In this document: in pieces, positions 25,469-34,373 of the stretch
Position numbering within the stretch: position 1 is the first letter of the stretch
How the letters are laid out: the number at the start of each line of letters is the position of its first letter
Source: Pseudomonas fuscovaginae SE-1
Lineage (GTDB): Bacteria > Pseudomonadota > Gammaproteobacteria > Pseudomonadales > Pseudomonadaceae
DNA length: 64,000 bases
Assembly: GCF_000364705.1 (NCBI RefSeq)
Contig: NZ_AQOH01000345.1
Span: forward strand, 1 to 64,000
Direction of reading: 5' to 3'
Position numbers and translations under genes: made by a program
The notes under the pieces: model-generated
Databases searched by the model: none
What the model was told of the DNA's origin: nothing
The model's input: only the letters and a program-made list of their open reading frames with translations

Positions 25469-26296
25469 ATGAACTACACCCAACCGACACGACTGCAAGC
25501 GGCCATCCTCGACTGGGCCGGCACCGTCGTCGACTTCGGCTCGTTCGCCCCGACCCGGATCTTCGTCGAAGCCTTCGCCGAGTTCGATGTGCAGGTTTCC
25601 ATCGACGAGGCGCGTGGGCCGATGGGCATGGGCAAGTGGGATCACATCCGCGCCTTGTGCGACCAGCCGCGGATCGCCGAGCGCTACCGCCAGGTGTTCG
25701 GTCGCACGCCCAGGGATGTGGACGTGACCGAGATCTATCGGCGCTTCATGCCGTTACAGGTCGAAAAGATCGCCGAGCACTCGGCGCTGATTCCCGGCGC
25801 GCTCGAGACCATCGCCGAACTGCGCCGGCAAGGCCTGAAGATCGGCTCCTGTTCCGGCTACCCGGCCGAGGTGATGGCCAAGGTCGTCGAACTGGCGACC
25901 AGCAACGGTTATGTCGCCGACCATGTGGTCGCCACCGATGAAGTACCCAATGGCCGTCCCTGGCCGGCCCAGGCACTGGCGAACGTGATCGCTCTGGGCA
26001 TCGACGATGTCGCGGCCTGCGTGAAGGTGGACGATACGGTTCCGGGCATCCTCGAAGGTCGCCGCGCCGGCATGTGGACGGTGGCCCTGGTCTGCTCCGG
26101 CAACGCCCTGGGCCTGGACTACCAGGCCTACCGGGCACTCGACGAAGCCAGCCTGGCGGCCCAGCGCCAACGCATCCATGGCCTGTTCGAAGGCTCGCGC
26201 CCGCACTACCTGATCGACACCATCAACGAGCTGCCGCAGGTGATTGCGCACATCAACCGGCGGCTGGCGAATGGCGAGATGCCGCAGGGCTGCTGA
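25469..26296 (+). CDS. phnX: Phosphonoacetaldehyde hydrolase PhnX
   Basis: A 275-residue HAD-superfamily enzyme that splits phosphonoacetaldehyde into acetaldehyde and phosphate. The nucleophile motif is [12 protein letters not shown]; the cap-domain Schiff-base lysine is in [13 protein letters not shown]; motif II is in GSCSGYP and the acidic metal site in [10 protein letters not shown]. The ATG at 25469 is preceded by GAGG; the frame is open further upstream inside phnW, but that extension is not conserved. No phosphonate importer is present next to the pair. Confidence 0.95.
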   Translation: MNYTQPTRLQAAILDWAGTVVDFGSFAPTRIFVEAFAEFDVQVSIDEARGPMGMGKWDHIRALCDQPRIAERYRQVFGRTPRDVDVTEIYRRFMPLQVEKIAEHSALIPGALETIAELRRQGLKIGSCSGYPAEVMAKVVELATSNGYVADHVVATDEVPNGRPWPAQALANVIALGIDDVAACVKVDDTVPGILEGRRAGMWTVALVCSGNALGLDYQAYRALDEASLAAQRQRIHGLFEGSRPHYLIDTINELPQVIAHINRRLANGEMPQGC

Positions 26297-26379
26297 TCCG
26301 TTGAAGTCCGCCCCAAAGAAGGCAGCGTCGAACACGCGACAGGCGCACGACGCTGCTGTTCCCCAGGTGAGGGTGGCCA

Positions 26380-26937
26380 TCAGGCCTTCTTGTGCTGCTC
26401 CACCCATTGCCCATAGGCATTGATGAAACCCTGCAGGAATGGCCTGCTCTGCTCCGACAACTTGCCCGTCTCATCGAATGCAGCGCCCGCCCCGCCGAAG
26501 TAGGCCTCCGGCTGCTGCATGCACGGCACATTCAGAAACACCAGCGACTGGCGCAGATGGTGGTTGGCACCAAAACCGCCGATGGCACCCGGCGATACGC
26601 TGATCACCGCCCCCGGCTTGCCGCTCCAGGCACTCTTGCCATAAGGCCGCGAACCGACGTCGATGGCATTCTTCAGCGGCGCGGGTACCGAACGGTTGTA
26701 CTCCGGCGTCACGAACAGCACCGCATCGGCGGCGGCGACCTGCTCCCGAAAACGGGTGTAGGCCGCCGGTGGCGTGCCATCGATATCCTCGTTGTACAAC
26801 GGCAGGTCGCCGATCTCGACAATCCCCAGCTTCAGATTGGCCGGTGCCAGGTCAGCCAGGGCCAACGCCACCTTACGGTTGATCGACTCTTTTCGCAGGC
26901 TGCCAACCAGCACGGCGACGGTATGGACATTACTCAT
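26380..26937 (-). CDS. chrR: NADPH-dependent FMN reductase, ChrR-type
   Basis: A 185-residue flavodoxin-like quinone/chromate reductase. The sequence closely follows P. putida ChrR as I remember it: VAVLVGSLRKESINRKVALAL (FMN phosphate loop), IGDLPLYNEDI, FVTPEYNRSVPAPLKNAID and SVSPGAIGGFGANHHLRQSLVFL. It protects cells by two-electron reduction of quinones and can reduce chromate. The ATG at 26937 has GGAG 5 bases before it, preferred over the upstream ATG at 26961. Confidence 0.9.
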   Translation of the reverse strand: MSNVHTVAVLVGSLRKESINRKVALALADLAPANLKLGIVEIGDLPLYNEDIDGTPPAAYTRFREQVAAADAVLFVTPEYNRSVPAPLKNAIDVGSRPYGKSAWSGKPGAVISVSPGAIGGFGANHHLRQSLVFLNVPCMQQPEAYFGGAGAAFDETGKLSEQSRPFLQGFINAYGQWVEQHKKA

Positions 26938-27155
26938 GGGCACTCCAGATACGTAGGACAAGGGAGCTTTAGGTATAGATGATCAGCCACAACAAATGTC
27001 GGATTTTTCCCAGCACCATGCAGGATGTGGCCCCTTGCCAACACCGAAACCGGCAGGATCGGACGACTATTTTTTTCCCGGGACAAAACTTCCCGGAACC
27101 GGGCAAGGTCTACAGAACCGCAAATCGGCAGTTAATTTCCAGAGGTTCAATACAG

Positions 27156-27392
27156 ATGGCTGCAGTACTCGTCGGACAATTTCATGCACGGGACGCGGAG
27201 GGACGCGTGTACTCGGTGCATGAGTTCCAGGAATCCATGCCTTCGCAGGAAGGCCTGGCCGGCACGGAGCCCGTCACTACCTATAAACTGGCCATCGGCG
27301 ATCGCGTCAATAAGCTCGACGACAACGAGTTTCTGCTGGTCCAGTCGGGCATCACCCTCATCCGTGAGCCCGATACCCTTCCCACCCCTTGA
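27156..27392 (+). CDS. Small conserved-looking hypothetical protein, 78 residues
   Basis: The protein begins MAAVLVGQFHARDAEGRVYSV and has no signal peptide, membrane segment or cysteines. The short beta-rich, acidic composition (LAIGDRVNKLDDNEFLLVQSGITL) suggests a small beta-barrel or SH3-like fold, but I do not recognise a family. The frame is open further upstream; the ATG at 27156 has AGAGG about 10 bases before it. It is divergent from the ChrR-type gene and lies 99 bp before a LysR gene. Confidence 0.6.
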   Translation: MAAVLVGQFHARDAEGRVYSVHEFQESMPSQEGLAGTEPVTTYKLAIGDRVNKLDDNEFLLVQSGITLIREPDTLPTP

Positions 27393-27491
27393 TGACGCAC
27401 CGCTGAACGCACGCTGATCTGCAGTCTTGCAGGCCAACTTGGGTTAGGATCAGTCCACTGACCTCCTCCGTGCGGGACATGGACTTCAAGC

Positions 27492-28388
27492 ATGCGTCTA
27501 CGCCATATCGAAGCAATCCAGGCCATCCTGCAGACCGGCAACCTCGGCCCCGCCGCCGAGTTGCTGCAACTGCCGGCGTCCACGCTCAGTGCCACCTTGC
27601 AGGAGGCCGAACAGCAACTGGGCTTCCTGTTGTTCGCCACGGTCCGCGGGCGCATGCAGGCGACCCGTGAAACCCGCGAGCTGCAACCGCAGATCAGCCA
27701 TCTGTACCGGGAGCTGGAGCCGTTGCGCCGCCTGGCCGCGGAGTTGCGCCAGCACCAGGCCCCGCCCCTGCGGGTGACCTGTACCCCGACACTTGCCCAA
27801 CAGTTGCTGCCACAAGGCATCGCCGCCCTGCGCCGACGCTTCCACGACACCCCTTGCACCCTGGCCAGCCAGCACACCCGCGACATCGTCCGCGGCCTGC
27901 TGCTGCGCGAGATCGAACTGGGCCTGAGCCTGCACGATCCCGAACATCCGCAGATCCGCTGCGAGACGCTGGCCCAGGGCAAGCTGCAACTGCTCGCCCC
28001 CCATGGCTGGTTGCAACCCAGGCAGAAATACATCTCCCTGCGGGACCTGGCGGGGCAATCGATGATCGGCCTGGAGCAACAGGACACCCTCAGCCTGCTG
28101 CTCGACAGCAAGCTGCAGGGCCTGCGTCCGCCACCGCAGGTGCAGACGCGGGTACAGACCTACCAGATGATGCGCAGCATGGTCGAAGCCGGCGAAGGCC
28201 TGGCGATCGTCGATCCATTCACCGCCGCGGGAGCCAGGGACGGCGGGCTGGACGTCTGTCCGATCGCCCCGGCCATCCCCATCACCCTGCATGCCTTGAC
28301 GCTGAAGGAACGCGAGCCATCGCCCGCGCAGAAGGCCCTGCTGGAAATCATCGGCGAAAAGGCCACGGCCATGCTGGCGCCGGCCTGA
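27492..28388 (+). CDS. LysR-type transcriptional regulator
   Basis: A 298-residue LTTR. The HTH is MRLRHIEAIQAILQTGNLGPAAELLQLPASTLSATLQEAEQQLGFLLF, followed by a substrate-binding domain (PLRVTCTPTLAQQLLPQGIAALRRRF) and a typical MMRSMVEAGEGLAIVDPFTA segment. The overall pattern resembles regulators of amino-acid or opine catabolism. No target gene is divergent from it, so its regulon is unclear. Confidence 0.88.
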   Translation: MRLRHIEAIQAILQTGNLGPAAELLQLPASTLSATLQEAEQQLGFLLFATVRGRMQATRETRELQPQISHLYRELEPLRRLAAELRQHQAPPLRVTCTPTLAQQLLPQGIAALRRRFHDTPCTLASQHTRDIVRGLLLREIELGLSLHDPEHPQIRCETLAQGKLQLLAPHGWLQPRQKYISLRDLAGQSMIGLEQQDTLSLLLDSKLQGLRPPPQVQTRVQTYQMMRSMVEAGEGLAIVDPFTAAGARDGGLDVCPIAPAIPITLHALTLKEREPSPAQKALLEIIGEKATAMLAPA

Positions 28389-28391
28389 CCG

Positions 28392-28964
28392 TCAGATCTG
28401 CGGTGTGAACAGCAGGTACCAGAACAGCGCCACTTCACGGGTCTGGGCGTCGATTCCGCGATAACGCAAGTGGTCGATCCCGCCCAGCACGTAGCCACAA
28501 CGCTCGTACAGGCGACAGGCGCCGAGGTTGTTGTTCTGGGTCTCCAGCATCACTCCCGGCAGGTTCTTGCGCTGGCTCCAGAACCGCACCTCGTCGAGCA
28601 GGGCCCTGGCCACGCCATGACGTCGCGCACGGGCATCCACCGCCAACTCGTCGACATGGGCAAAGCCGTTCCAGTTGGTGCTGACCACCACATGCCCGGC
28701 AGGCCGGCCATCGAGGTAGGCCATGAAGATCGCACTGTCCGCCTTGCCGCGGTAGCTGGCGAACTCCTCGGGATCGATGCCGTAGCACTTGCGGTAGGGA
28801 GCCACCGTGCTCAGCGGCCATTGGTCGACCTTGCGGCCCATCTCGGGCCGGCCATAGGCCCTGACCTCGAAGCTGAAATCGCTGCCCCAGATGTACTCGG
28901 AGAAGCCCTCGTCGGCCACCCGGACCGAGACTTCGGGGTCTTTCGGGTTCATGACTAAATGCAT
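28392..28964 (-). CDS. GNAT acetyltransferase, streptothricin-acetyltransferase-like
   Basis: A 190-residue single GNAT domain. The acetyl-CoA binding loop is ARARRHGVARALLDEVRFW; the C-terminal half (LETQNNNLGACRLYERCGYVLGGIDHLRY and ALFWYLLF) resembles SatA/Nat-type acetyltransferases, as does the earlier PYRKCYGIDPEEF segment. Start ATG 28964 follows AGGAC; an ATG four codons later is also possible. The substrate could be a streptothricin-like antibiotic or an unrelated amine. Confidence 0.8.
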   Translation of the reverse strand: MHLVMNPKDPEVSVRVADEGFSEYIWGSDFSFEVRAYGRPEMGRKVDQWPLSTVAPYRKCYGIDPEEFASYRGKADSAIFMAYLDGRPAGHVVVSTNWNGFAHVDELAVDARARRHGVARALLDEVRFWSQRKNLPGVMLETQNNNLGACRLYERCGYVLGGIDHLRYRGIDAQTREVALFWYLLFTPQI

Positions 28965-28983
28965 AGGGCGAACTGTCCTGTCC

Positions 28984-31239
28984 TCATTCCTTGATGCAAT
29001 CGACGGTATAGCAGCGGCCATCACCGTTGTCTTCATGTTGCAGGCCGTGCACATCCGCGACAAAACCGGGGAACCCATTGTCGAATGCCCGGGCAAAAGC
29101 CAGGTAGTCGATGATCGAACGGGTCGCCTCGGTGAAACGCTCGCCCGGCATGATCAGCGGAATGCCCGGCGGATAAGGTACCAGCATGACCGCCGCGACC
29201 CGCCCCTGCAATGCATCGATCGACACCGCCTCGACCTCGCCGCGCACCAGCCGGTCGTAGGCGTCGGCGGGCTTCATGGCGACCTCGGGCAGTACCGTGT
29301 ACATGCGCTTGAGGTGCCTGGCCGTGGCATTGCTGCGATAACAGGCATGCAGTTGATCGCACAGGTCGCGCAGGCCCATGCCCTGGTAACGCTGCGGCCC
29401 CTGCCGGGCCACCGAAGGCAGACAACTGGTCAGACTCGCATTGGCGTCGTAGTTGCGCTTGAACTCGAGCAACTCCGTGAGCAGCGTGCTCCATTTACCC
29501 TTGGTGATGCCCATCGAGAACAGCACCAGGAACGAATAGAGACCGGTCTTTTCCACCACCAGTCCGCGCTCCCAGAGGAACTTGCTGACCACCGCCGCCG
29601 GAATGCCATGCTCGCTCAGGGCACCGCCGGCTGTGAGCCCCGGCATCACCAGGGTGACCTTGATCGGGTCGAGCAGCACATAGTCCTCGGCGACGTCACC
29701 GAAGCCATGCCAATCGGCCTGCGGCTCCAGCAGCCAGTCGACGGTCTCGACTCTGTCGATGCCTTCCACGCGCGGTGCCTGCCAGATGCTGAACCACCAA
29801 TCATCAGCGGCGATATGCTGGCGCAGATTGGCCAGGGCACGACGAAAGCTCAGCGCCTCGTCGAACATTTCCTGGAGCAGAGAACGTCCCGCCGGCCCCT
29901 CCATCATGGCCGAGGCCACGTCCAGTGAGGCGATGATGCTGTACTGCGGCGAGGTGGAGATGTGCATCATGAACGCTTCGTTGAAGCGATCACGGTCCAG
30001 TTGTCGCGCGCCGCCATCCCGCACGTGGATCATCGAGGCCTGGCTGAACGCCGCGAGCAGCTTGTGGGTCGAGTGGGTGGTGAACACCAGCGGGCTGTCC
30101 GGGGTTCGTGAGGTACCCATGCCGTAGCGCCCGGCAAAGAACTCGTGGAAGGCCGCGTAGGCGTACCAGGCCTCGTCGAAATGCAGCACCTCGACGCTGC
30201 TGCCCAGGCTCTGCTTGATCAGCTCGGCGTTGTAGCACAGGCCGTCGTAGGTCGAGTTGGTGACCACCGCCAGCTTCACCCGGGGCGGGCGCCCGCGGGT
30301 GAGCGGGCTGGCGTCGATCTTCGCCTGGATCGACTCGTGGCTGAATTCGCTCAGGGGTATCGGACCGATGATCCCCAGTTCGTTGCGCTCCGGGCACAGG
30401 TAAAGCGGGATGGCACCGGTCATGATGATCGAATGCAGCACCGACTTGTGGCAGTTGCGATCGACCAGCACCAGGTCATCCCGACCGACCATCGAATGCC
30501 AGACGATCTTGTTCGCGGTGGAAGTGCCGTTGATCACGAAGAAGGTGTGATCAGCGCCGAAATTGCGCGCCGCGCGGGCTTCGGCTTCAGCCAAGGGGCC
30601 AGTATGATCGAGCAGCGACCCTAGTTCCGGAACGGACACCGACAAGTCGGAACGCAGGGTGTTCTCTCCGAAGAACTGGTGAAACGCCTGCCCCACCGGA
30701 CTCTTGCGGTAGGCCACGCCACCGCCATGGCCCGGCGTATGCCAGGAATAGTTGGAGTCGGCGGTATGCTGCACCAGCGCGCGGAAAAAAGGCGGCAGCA
30801 GGCCATCCAGGTAGTTGCGCGCTGCCCGGGCCACCTGCCGCGACAGAAAAGGCACCGTGTCCTCGAACAGGTAGAGAATGCCGCGCAACTGGTTGAGTTC
30901 GCTCATGGCGTCGGCCGGCGCGTTTTCCAGGGTGACCTGCTCGCCCAGAGCGAAGATCGGCAGGTCGGGCGCGCGGACCCGCGCCAGACGTATCAGCCCG
31001 ACCATGTTTTGCAGCAGGTGGGTGTTTTCCCCGGCCCCCTCGGCGGCGATCAGCAGGCAGGCCAGGCCATGGTGAGTCGAGGCGACCAGACGGCCCTCGG
31101 CGTAATCGACAGCGCAGAAGACACTGAAACCGTCCTGTTCGAGCTCCTTGGCGATTCCCCGTACCCGATCCCCGGCGACCGTGTCCGCCTTGATGTCGCG
31201 GTGCACGATCAGGATCGGAAACTTCAAATCCTTGTACAT
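28984..31239 (-). CDS. ldcA: Lysine/ornithine/arginine decarboxylase, LdcA-like
   Basis: A 751-residue PLP fold-III... type Orn/Lys/Arg decarboxylase of the large, fold-type-I class: an N-terminal response-regulator-like wing domain (residues 1-130), a PLP domain with WHTPGHGGG, GTSTANKIVWHSM, FDEAWYAYAAFHEF and the PLP lysine in THSTHKLLAAFSQ, then the C-terminal domain with VPYPPGIPLIMPGERF. The size equals P. aeruginosa LdcA (PA1818), which makes cadaverine from lysine. An antiporter (ldcB) is not adjacent. The gene is followed by the acetyltransferase on the same strand. Confidence 0.88.
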   Translation of the reverse strand: MYKDLKFPILIVHRDIKADTVAGDRVRGIAKELEQDGFSVFCAVDYAEGRLVASTHHGLACLLIAAEGAGENTHLLQNMVGLIRLARVRAPDLPIFALGEQVTLENAPADAMSELNQLRGILYLFEDTVPFLSRQVARAARNYLDGLLPPFFRALVQHTADSNYSWHTPGHGGGVAYRKSPVGQAFHQFFGENTLRSDLSVSVPELGSLLDHTGPLAEAEARAARNFGADHTFFVINGTSTANKIVWHSMVGRDDLVLVDRNCHKSVLHSIIMTGAIPLYLCPERNELGIIGPIPLSEFSHESIQAKIDASPLTRGRPPRVKLAVVTNSTYDGLCYNAELIKQSLGSSVEVLHFDEAWYAYAAFHEFFAGRYGMGTSRTPDSPLVFTTHSTHKLLAAFSQASMIHVRDGGARQLDRDRFNEAFMMHISTSPQYSIIASLDVASAMMEGPAGRSLLQEMFDEALSFRRALANLRQHIAADDWWFSIWQAPRVEGIDRVETVDWLLEPQADWHGFGDVAEDYVLLDPIKVTLVMPGLTAGGALSEHGIPAAVVSKFLWERGLVVEKTGLYSFLVLFSMGITKGKWSTLLTELLEFKRNYDANASLTSCLPSVARQGPQRYQGMGLRDLCDQLHACYRSNATARHLKRMYTVLPEVAMKPADAYDRLVRGEVEAVSIDALQGRVAAVMLVPYPPGIPLIMPGERFTEATRSIIDYLAFARAFDNGFPGFVADVHGLQHEDNGDGRCYTVDCIKE

Positions 31240-31356
31240 GTTTTTTTCAGTCCTGAGGCGACGGGATACCGCCCGTCAGTTCCTTCAGGGTAGAAGCTGT
31301 TTGTCCTACATGTGAAGCTGAAACGAGAGAAAGGAGAACTCTTGTAACAAACAGCC

Positions 31357-32100
31357 CTACCGCGCCGCAGCCTCGTTCAGTTGCGTCCAGAGTGCAGGGC
31401 CGCCGGCGGACTTGGCAATGATCTCCAGGCGCGCCTGGTGCTCGGCCAATTCGCTCTCGCTGGCCCGGATGATCCGGCCCGGCTGGCGATCAGCGGAAAG
31501 CCTGCGGATTTCGCTGGCCTGCCCGGCCCCGCCTTCGCCGGCACCATCGCCATTGTTGCCGGCCAGGGACAGGCTGGTCTGGCCGCCGGTCATGGTCAGG
31601 TAGACGTCGGCGAGAATCTCCGAGTCGAGCAGTGCACCGTGCAGCTCACGGCCGGAGTTGTCGACGCCATAGCGCTTGCACAAGGCGTCGAGGCTGTTGC
31701 GTTGTCCCGGGTGACGTTCCCGGGCCATCAACAGGGTGTCGAGAATGCTGCAGTGCTGGCTGATATCGGCGCGGTCGTGCTGGCCCAGCAGGGCGAACTC
31801 GTTGTTGATGAAGCCAACGTCGAACGCCGCGTTGTGGATGATCAGCTGCGCGCCCTTGATGAACTCGAAGAACTCGTCGGCCACCTCGGCGAAGCGCGGC
31901 TTGCCGATAAGGAACTGATCGGTGATACCGTGGACGCCGATCGCCCCCTCGTCGCTTTCGCGGTCCGGTTGCAGATAGACGTGGAAATGCCGCCCGGTCA
32001 GCCGGCGGCCGATGATCTCGACGCAACCGATCTCGATGATCCGGTGGCCGTCGGTCACCGGCATACCGGTGGTTTCGGTATCGAGTACCACACTACGCAT
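31357..32100 (-). CDS. dnaQ: DNA polymerase III epsilon subunit (proofreading exonuclease)
   Basis: A 247-residue DEDDh 3'-5' exonuclease. ExoI is LDTETTG, ExoII is [13 protein letters not shown], ExoIII has [17 protein letters not shown]-terminal region contains the polymerase alpha-binding tail. The ATG at 32100 is preceded by GAGGA and overlaps the 3' end of rnhA by 8 bases, so the two are coupled. An upstream in-frame start is an extension inside rnhA. Confidence 0.96.
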   Translation of the reverse strand: MRSVVLDTETTGMPVTDGHRIIEIGCVEIIGRRLTGRHFHVYLQPDRESDEGAIGVHGITDQFLIGKPRFAEVADEFFEFIKGAQLIIHNAAFDVGFINNEFALLGQHDRADISQHCSILDTLLMARERHPGQRNSLDALCKRYGVDNSGRELHGALLDSEILADVYLTMTGGQTSLSLAGNNGDGAGEGGAGQASEIRRLSADRQPGRIIRASESELAEHQARLEIIAKSAGGPALWTQLNEAAAR

Positions 32101-32545
32101 GCTTGATTCCTCGCACTTCATCCACGCCGCGGTTGGCCAGTTGGTCGGCACGTTCGTTGCCCGGGTGGCCGACGTGCCCGCGTACCCATTTCCATTTCAC
32201 GGTGTGACGATTGACCTGCTCGTCGAGCTGTTGCCACAGGTCGGCATTCTTCACCGGTTCCTTGGCCGCGGTCTTCCAGCCGCGCTTCTTCCAGTTGGTC
32301 ATCCACTCGGTGATGCCTTTCATCACGTACTGGGAGTCGGTCACCAGCAACACCTCGCACGGCCGCTTGAGTTCCTCCAGGCCACGGATCGCGCCCAACA
32401 GCTCCATGCGGTTGTTGGTGGTGTTGGGCTCGCCGCCCCAGAGTTCCTTCTCGACCCCCTTGAAGACCAGCAGTGCGCCCCAACCGCCCGGGCCGGGGTT
32501 GCCCTTGCAGGCGCCATCGGTGAAGAGTTCAACGGTATCGCTCAT
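32093..32545 (-). CDS. rnhA: Ribonuclease HI
   Basis: A 150-residue RNase HI that cuts RNA in RNA:DNA hybrids. The four acidic catalytic residues are visible in [34 protein letters not shown] and [10 protein letters not shown]. The ATG at 32545 gives the standard length; upstream starts add an unrelated extension. It overlaps dnaQ. Confidence 0.97.
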   Translation of the reverse strand: MSDTVELFTDGACKGNPGPGGWGALLVFKGVEKELWGGEPNTTNNRMELLGAIRGLEELKRPCEVLLVTDSQYVMKGITEWMTNWKKRGWKTAAKEPVKNADLWQQLDEQVNRHTVKWKWVRGHVGHPGNERADQLANRGVDEVRGIKHA

Positions 32546-32660
32546 TACAACCTTTCCATCGAAAAATGCCTTGTGGGCCATCGACGATTGGCCGATGGCG
32601 CCCGGACCGGCAATGCCGGCCCGCGAAAAATTGCCCAACTCCAATTGAAAGCCCGCCGCA

Positions 32661-33419
32661 TCAGGGCTCGCTGGGGCGCCGGTTGACCTTGGCCAGCGGC
32701 AGCGGCACCAGCTTGCCGACCGGTTCGCGCCGCACCTGCTGGACCGGCCGCAGACCGATCATGATCTTGCGGGCGACCAATAGATAGAAGCCTCCACCTG
32801 CCAGTTGCCAGCGACCGGCGACATGCTCCCAGCCCGCCAGACGCGCCTGCCAGACCGGTGAGGCCAGCGGCGGACGATAGCACCCGAAGCGGCGTTTCTC
32901 CAGCGCAAAGCCCAGCAGGTTGAGCCAGTCGGCGACCCGCGAGGGTGAAATGCAGCGGGCCTGGCGCAAGGCATCATGGGCGAACACGTGCCGCAGCCCC
33001 CAGGCACTCCAGGGATTGATGCCGACGATCAGCAGATGCCCGCCGGGACGCACGCTGGCCGCCGCCTCGCGCAGCAGGCCATGGGGCGACAGGCAGAAAT
33101 CCAGGCCATGCTGCAGCACCACGACATCCGCCGCGTGTTCGCTCAGCGGCCACGCCCGTTCGTCGCAAACGATCTCGACGCCCGGCAGCGGCGCGCCCAG
33201 GCGCACGTTGCGACGCACCTGCTGCGCTTGCGGCGGGGTCTCGGCGGATGGCCCGTAATGAACCAGGTAGCCGCCGAAGTAACGCCCGAGTTCCTCGTCG
33301 AGCATGCGCCGCTCTTCATCGAGCAGCAGTTGCCCCAGCGGCCCGGACAACCAGTCACGGGCCGCACTGACCAGTGCCAGCCAGTCGGGGTCGGCTTGAG
33401 CGAACGCTTTATCGGTCAT
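32661..33419 (-). CDS. Class I SAM-dependent methyltransferase, unknown substrate
   Basis: A 252-residue methyltransferase with a weak motif I and a clear motif-II/III region ([47 protein letters not shown]). It corresponds by position to the PA1814-type gene found beside gloB in Pseudomonas. The ATG at 33419 is preceded by GGAG; 115 bp separate its stop (32661) from the rnhA start. It is divergent from gloB. The substrate is not known to me. Confidence 0.82.
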   Translation of the reverse strand: MTDKAFAQADPDWLALVSAARDWLSGPLGQLLLDEERRMLDEELGRYFGGYLVHYGPSAETPPQAQQVRRNVRLGAPLPGVEIVCDERAWPLSEHAADVVVLQHGLDFCLSPHGLLREAAASVRPGGHLLIVGINPWSAWGLRHVFAHDALRQARCISPSRVADWLNLLGFALEKRRFGCYRPPLASPVWQARLAGWEHVAGRWQLAGGGFYLLVARKIMIGLRPVQQVRREPVGKLVPLPLAKVNRRPSEP

Positions 33420-33493
33420 TGCTTGCTCCAACTCGCCATGAGCCATACCAGCCTCTAAGATGCGCCAATGTTTTCCGCTTGGCGACCTCCAAC

Positions 33494-34273
33494 ATGATAC
33501 AGATCGATGCACTGCCCGCCTTCACCGACAACTACATCTGGCTGCTGCGCGACGATACGCAACGCCGCTGCGCCGTGGTCGACCCGGGTGACGCGGCACC
33601 GGTGCTGGCCTGGCTGGAGGCGCATCCGGACTGGCGACTGGACGATATCCTGATCACTCACCACCACCACGATCATGTCGGCGGTGTCGAACGCCTGAAA
33701 CAGGCCACCGGAGCGCGTGTGCTCGGCCCGGCCAACGAGAACATCCCGGCCCGGGACGTGGCGCTGCGGGACAACGACCGGATCAGTGTACTCGACCTGC
33801 AATTCCAGGTGTTTGCCGTGCCCGGCCACACGCTGGGGCATATCGCCTTCTACCAGGCGAATGAAGAGACACCGCTGCTGTTCTGCGGCGACACGCTGTT
33901 CGCCGCCGGCTGCGGGCGCCTGTTCGAGGGCACGGCCGAGCAGATGCACACCTCCCTGAGCCGGCTGGCGGCCCTGCCGGCCAACACCGCCGTGCACTGC
34001 ACCCATGAATACACCCTGGGCAACCTGCGTTTCGCCCAGGCCGTCGAGCCACAGAATCCGGACATCGCCGCGCGGCTGGAACAGGTCAGCCAATGGCGGG
34101 CCGACGGGCGGATCAGCCTACCATCGAACCTGGCCCTGGAACTGCGCACCAACCCATTCCTGCGGGTCGGCGAAACATCTGTTAAAGAAAAAGCGGACGA
34201 ACGGAGCGGCCGCGACAACCCGTCGCCGAGTGAGGTTTTTGCTGCCCTGCGGGCCTGGAAAGACCAGTTCTGA
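33494..34273 (+). CDS. gloB: Hydroxyacylglutathione hydrolase (glyoxalase II)
   Basis: A 259-residue metallo-beta-lactamase-fold enzyme that hydrolyses S-D-lactoylglutathione. The metal site is [11 protein letters not shown] (T-H-x-H-x-D-H type); further metal ligands are in [20 protein letters not shown] and HCTHEYTL. The C-terminal glutathione-binding helices ([30 protein letters not shown]) are complete. Start ATG 33494 chosen over upstream frame extension by family length. Confidence 0.96.
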   Translation: MIQIDALPAFTDNYIWLLRDDTQRRCAVVDPGDAAPVLAWLEAHPDWRLDDILITHHHHDHVGGVERLKQATGARVLGPANENIPARDVALRDNDRISVLDLQFQVFAVPGHTLGHIAFYQANEETPLLFCGDTLFAAGCGRLFEGTAEQMHTSLSRLAALPANTAVHCTHEYTLGNLRFAQAVEPQNPDIAARLEQVSQWRADGRISLPSNLALELRTNPFLRVGETSVKEKADERSGRDNPSPSEVFAALRAWKDQF

Positions 34274-34373
34274 GGCCCGGTGCCGGGGGGGCCGCAAAGG
34301 CTCCATGGTTGACCGGACCCTGAGCGCTTTCTAGAATCGCCCGACATTTTTGCCCGGAACTACCTTCCAGCCA

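Noticed and set aside
26322-26356. 9-bp inverted repeat GCAGCGTCG between convergent phnX and chrR as a terminator
   Set aside because: The loop is 17 bases and no T-tract follows on either strand; termination is not well supported.
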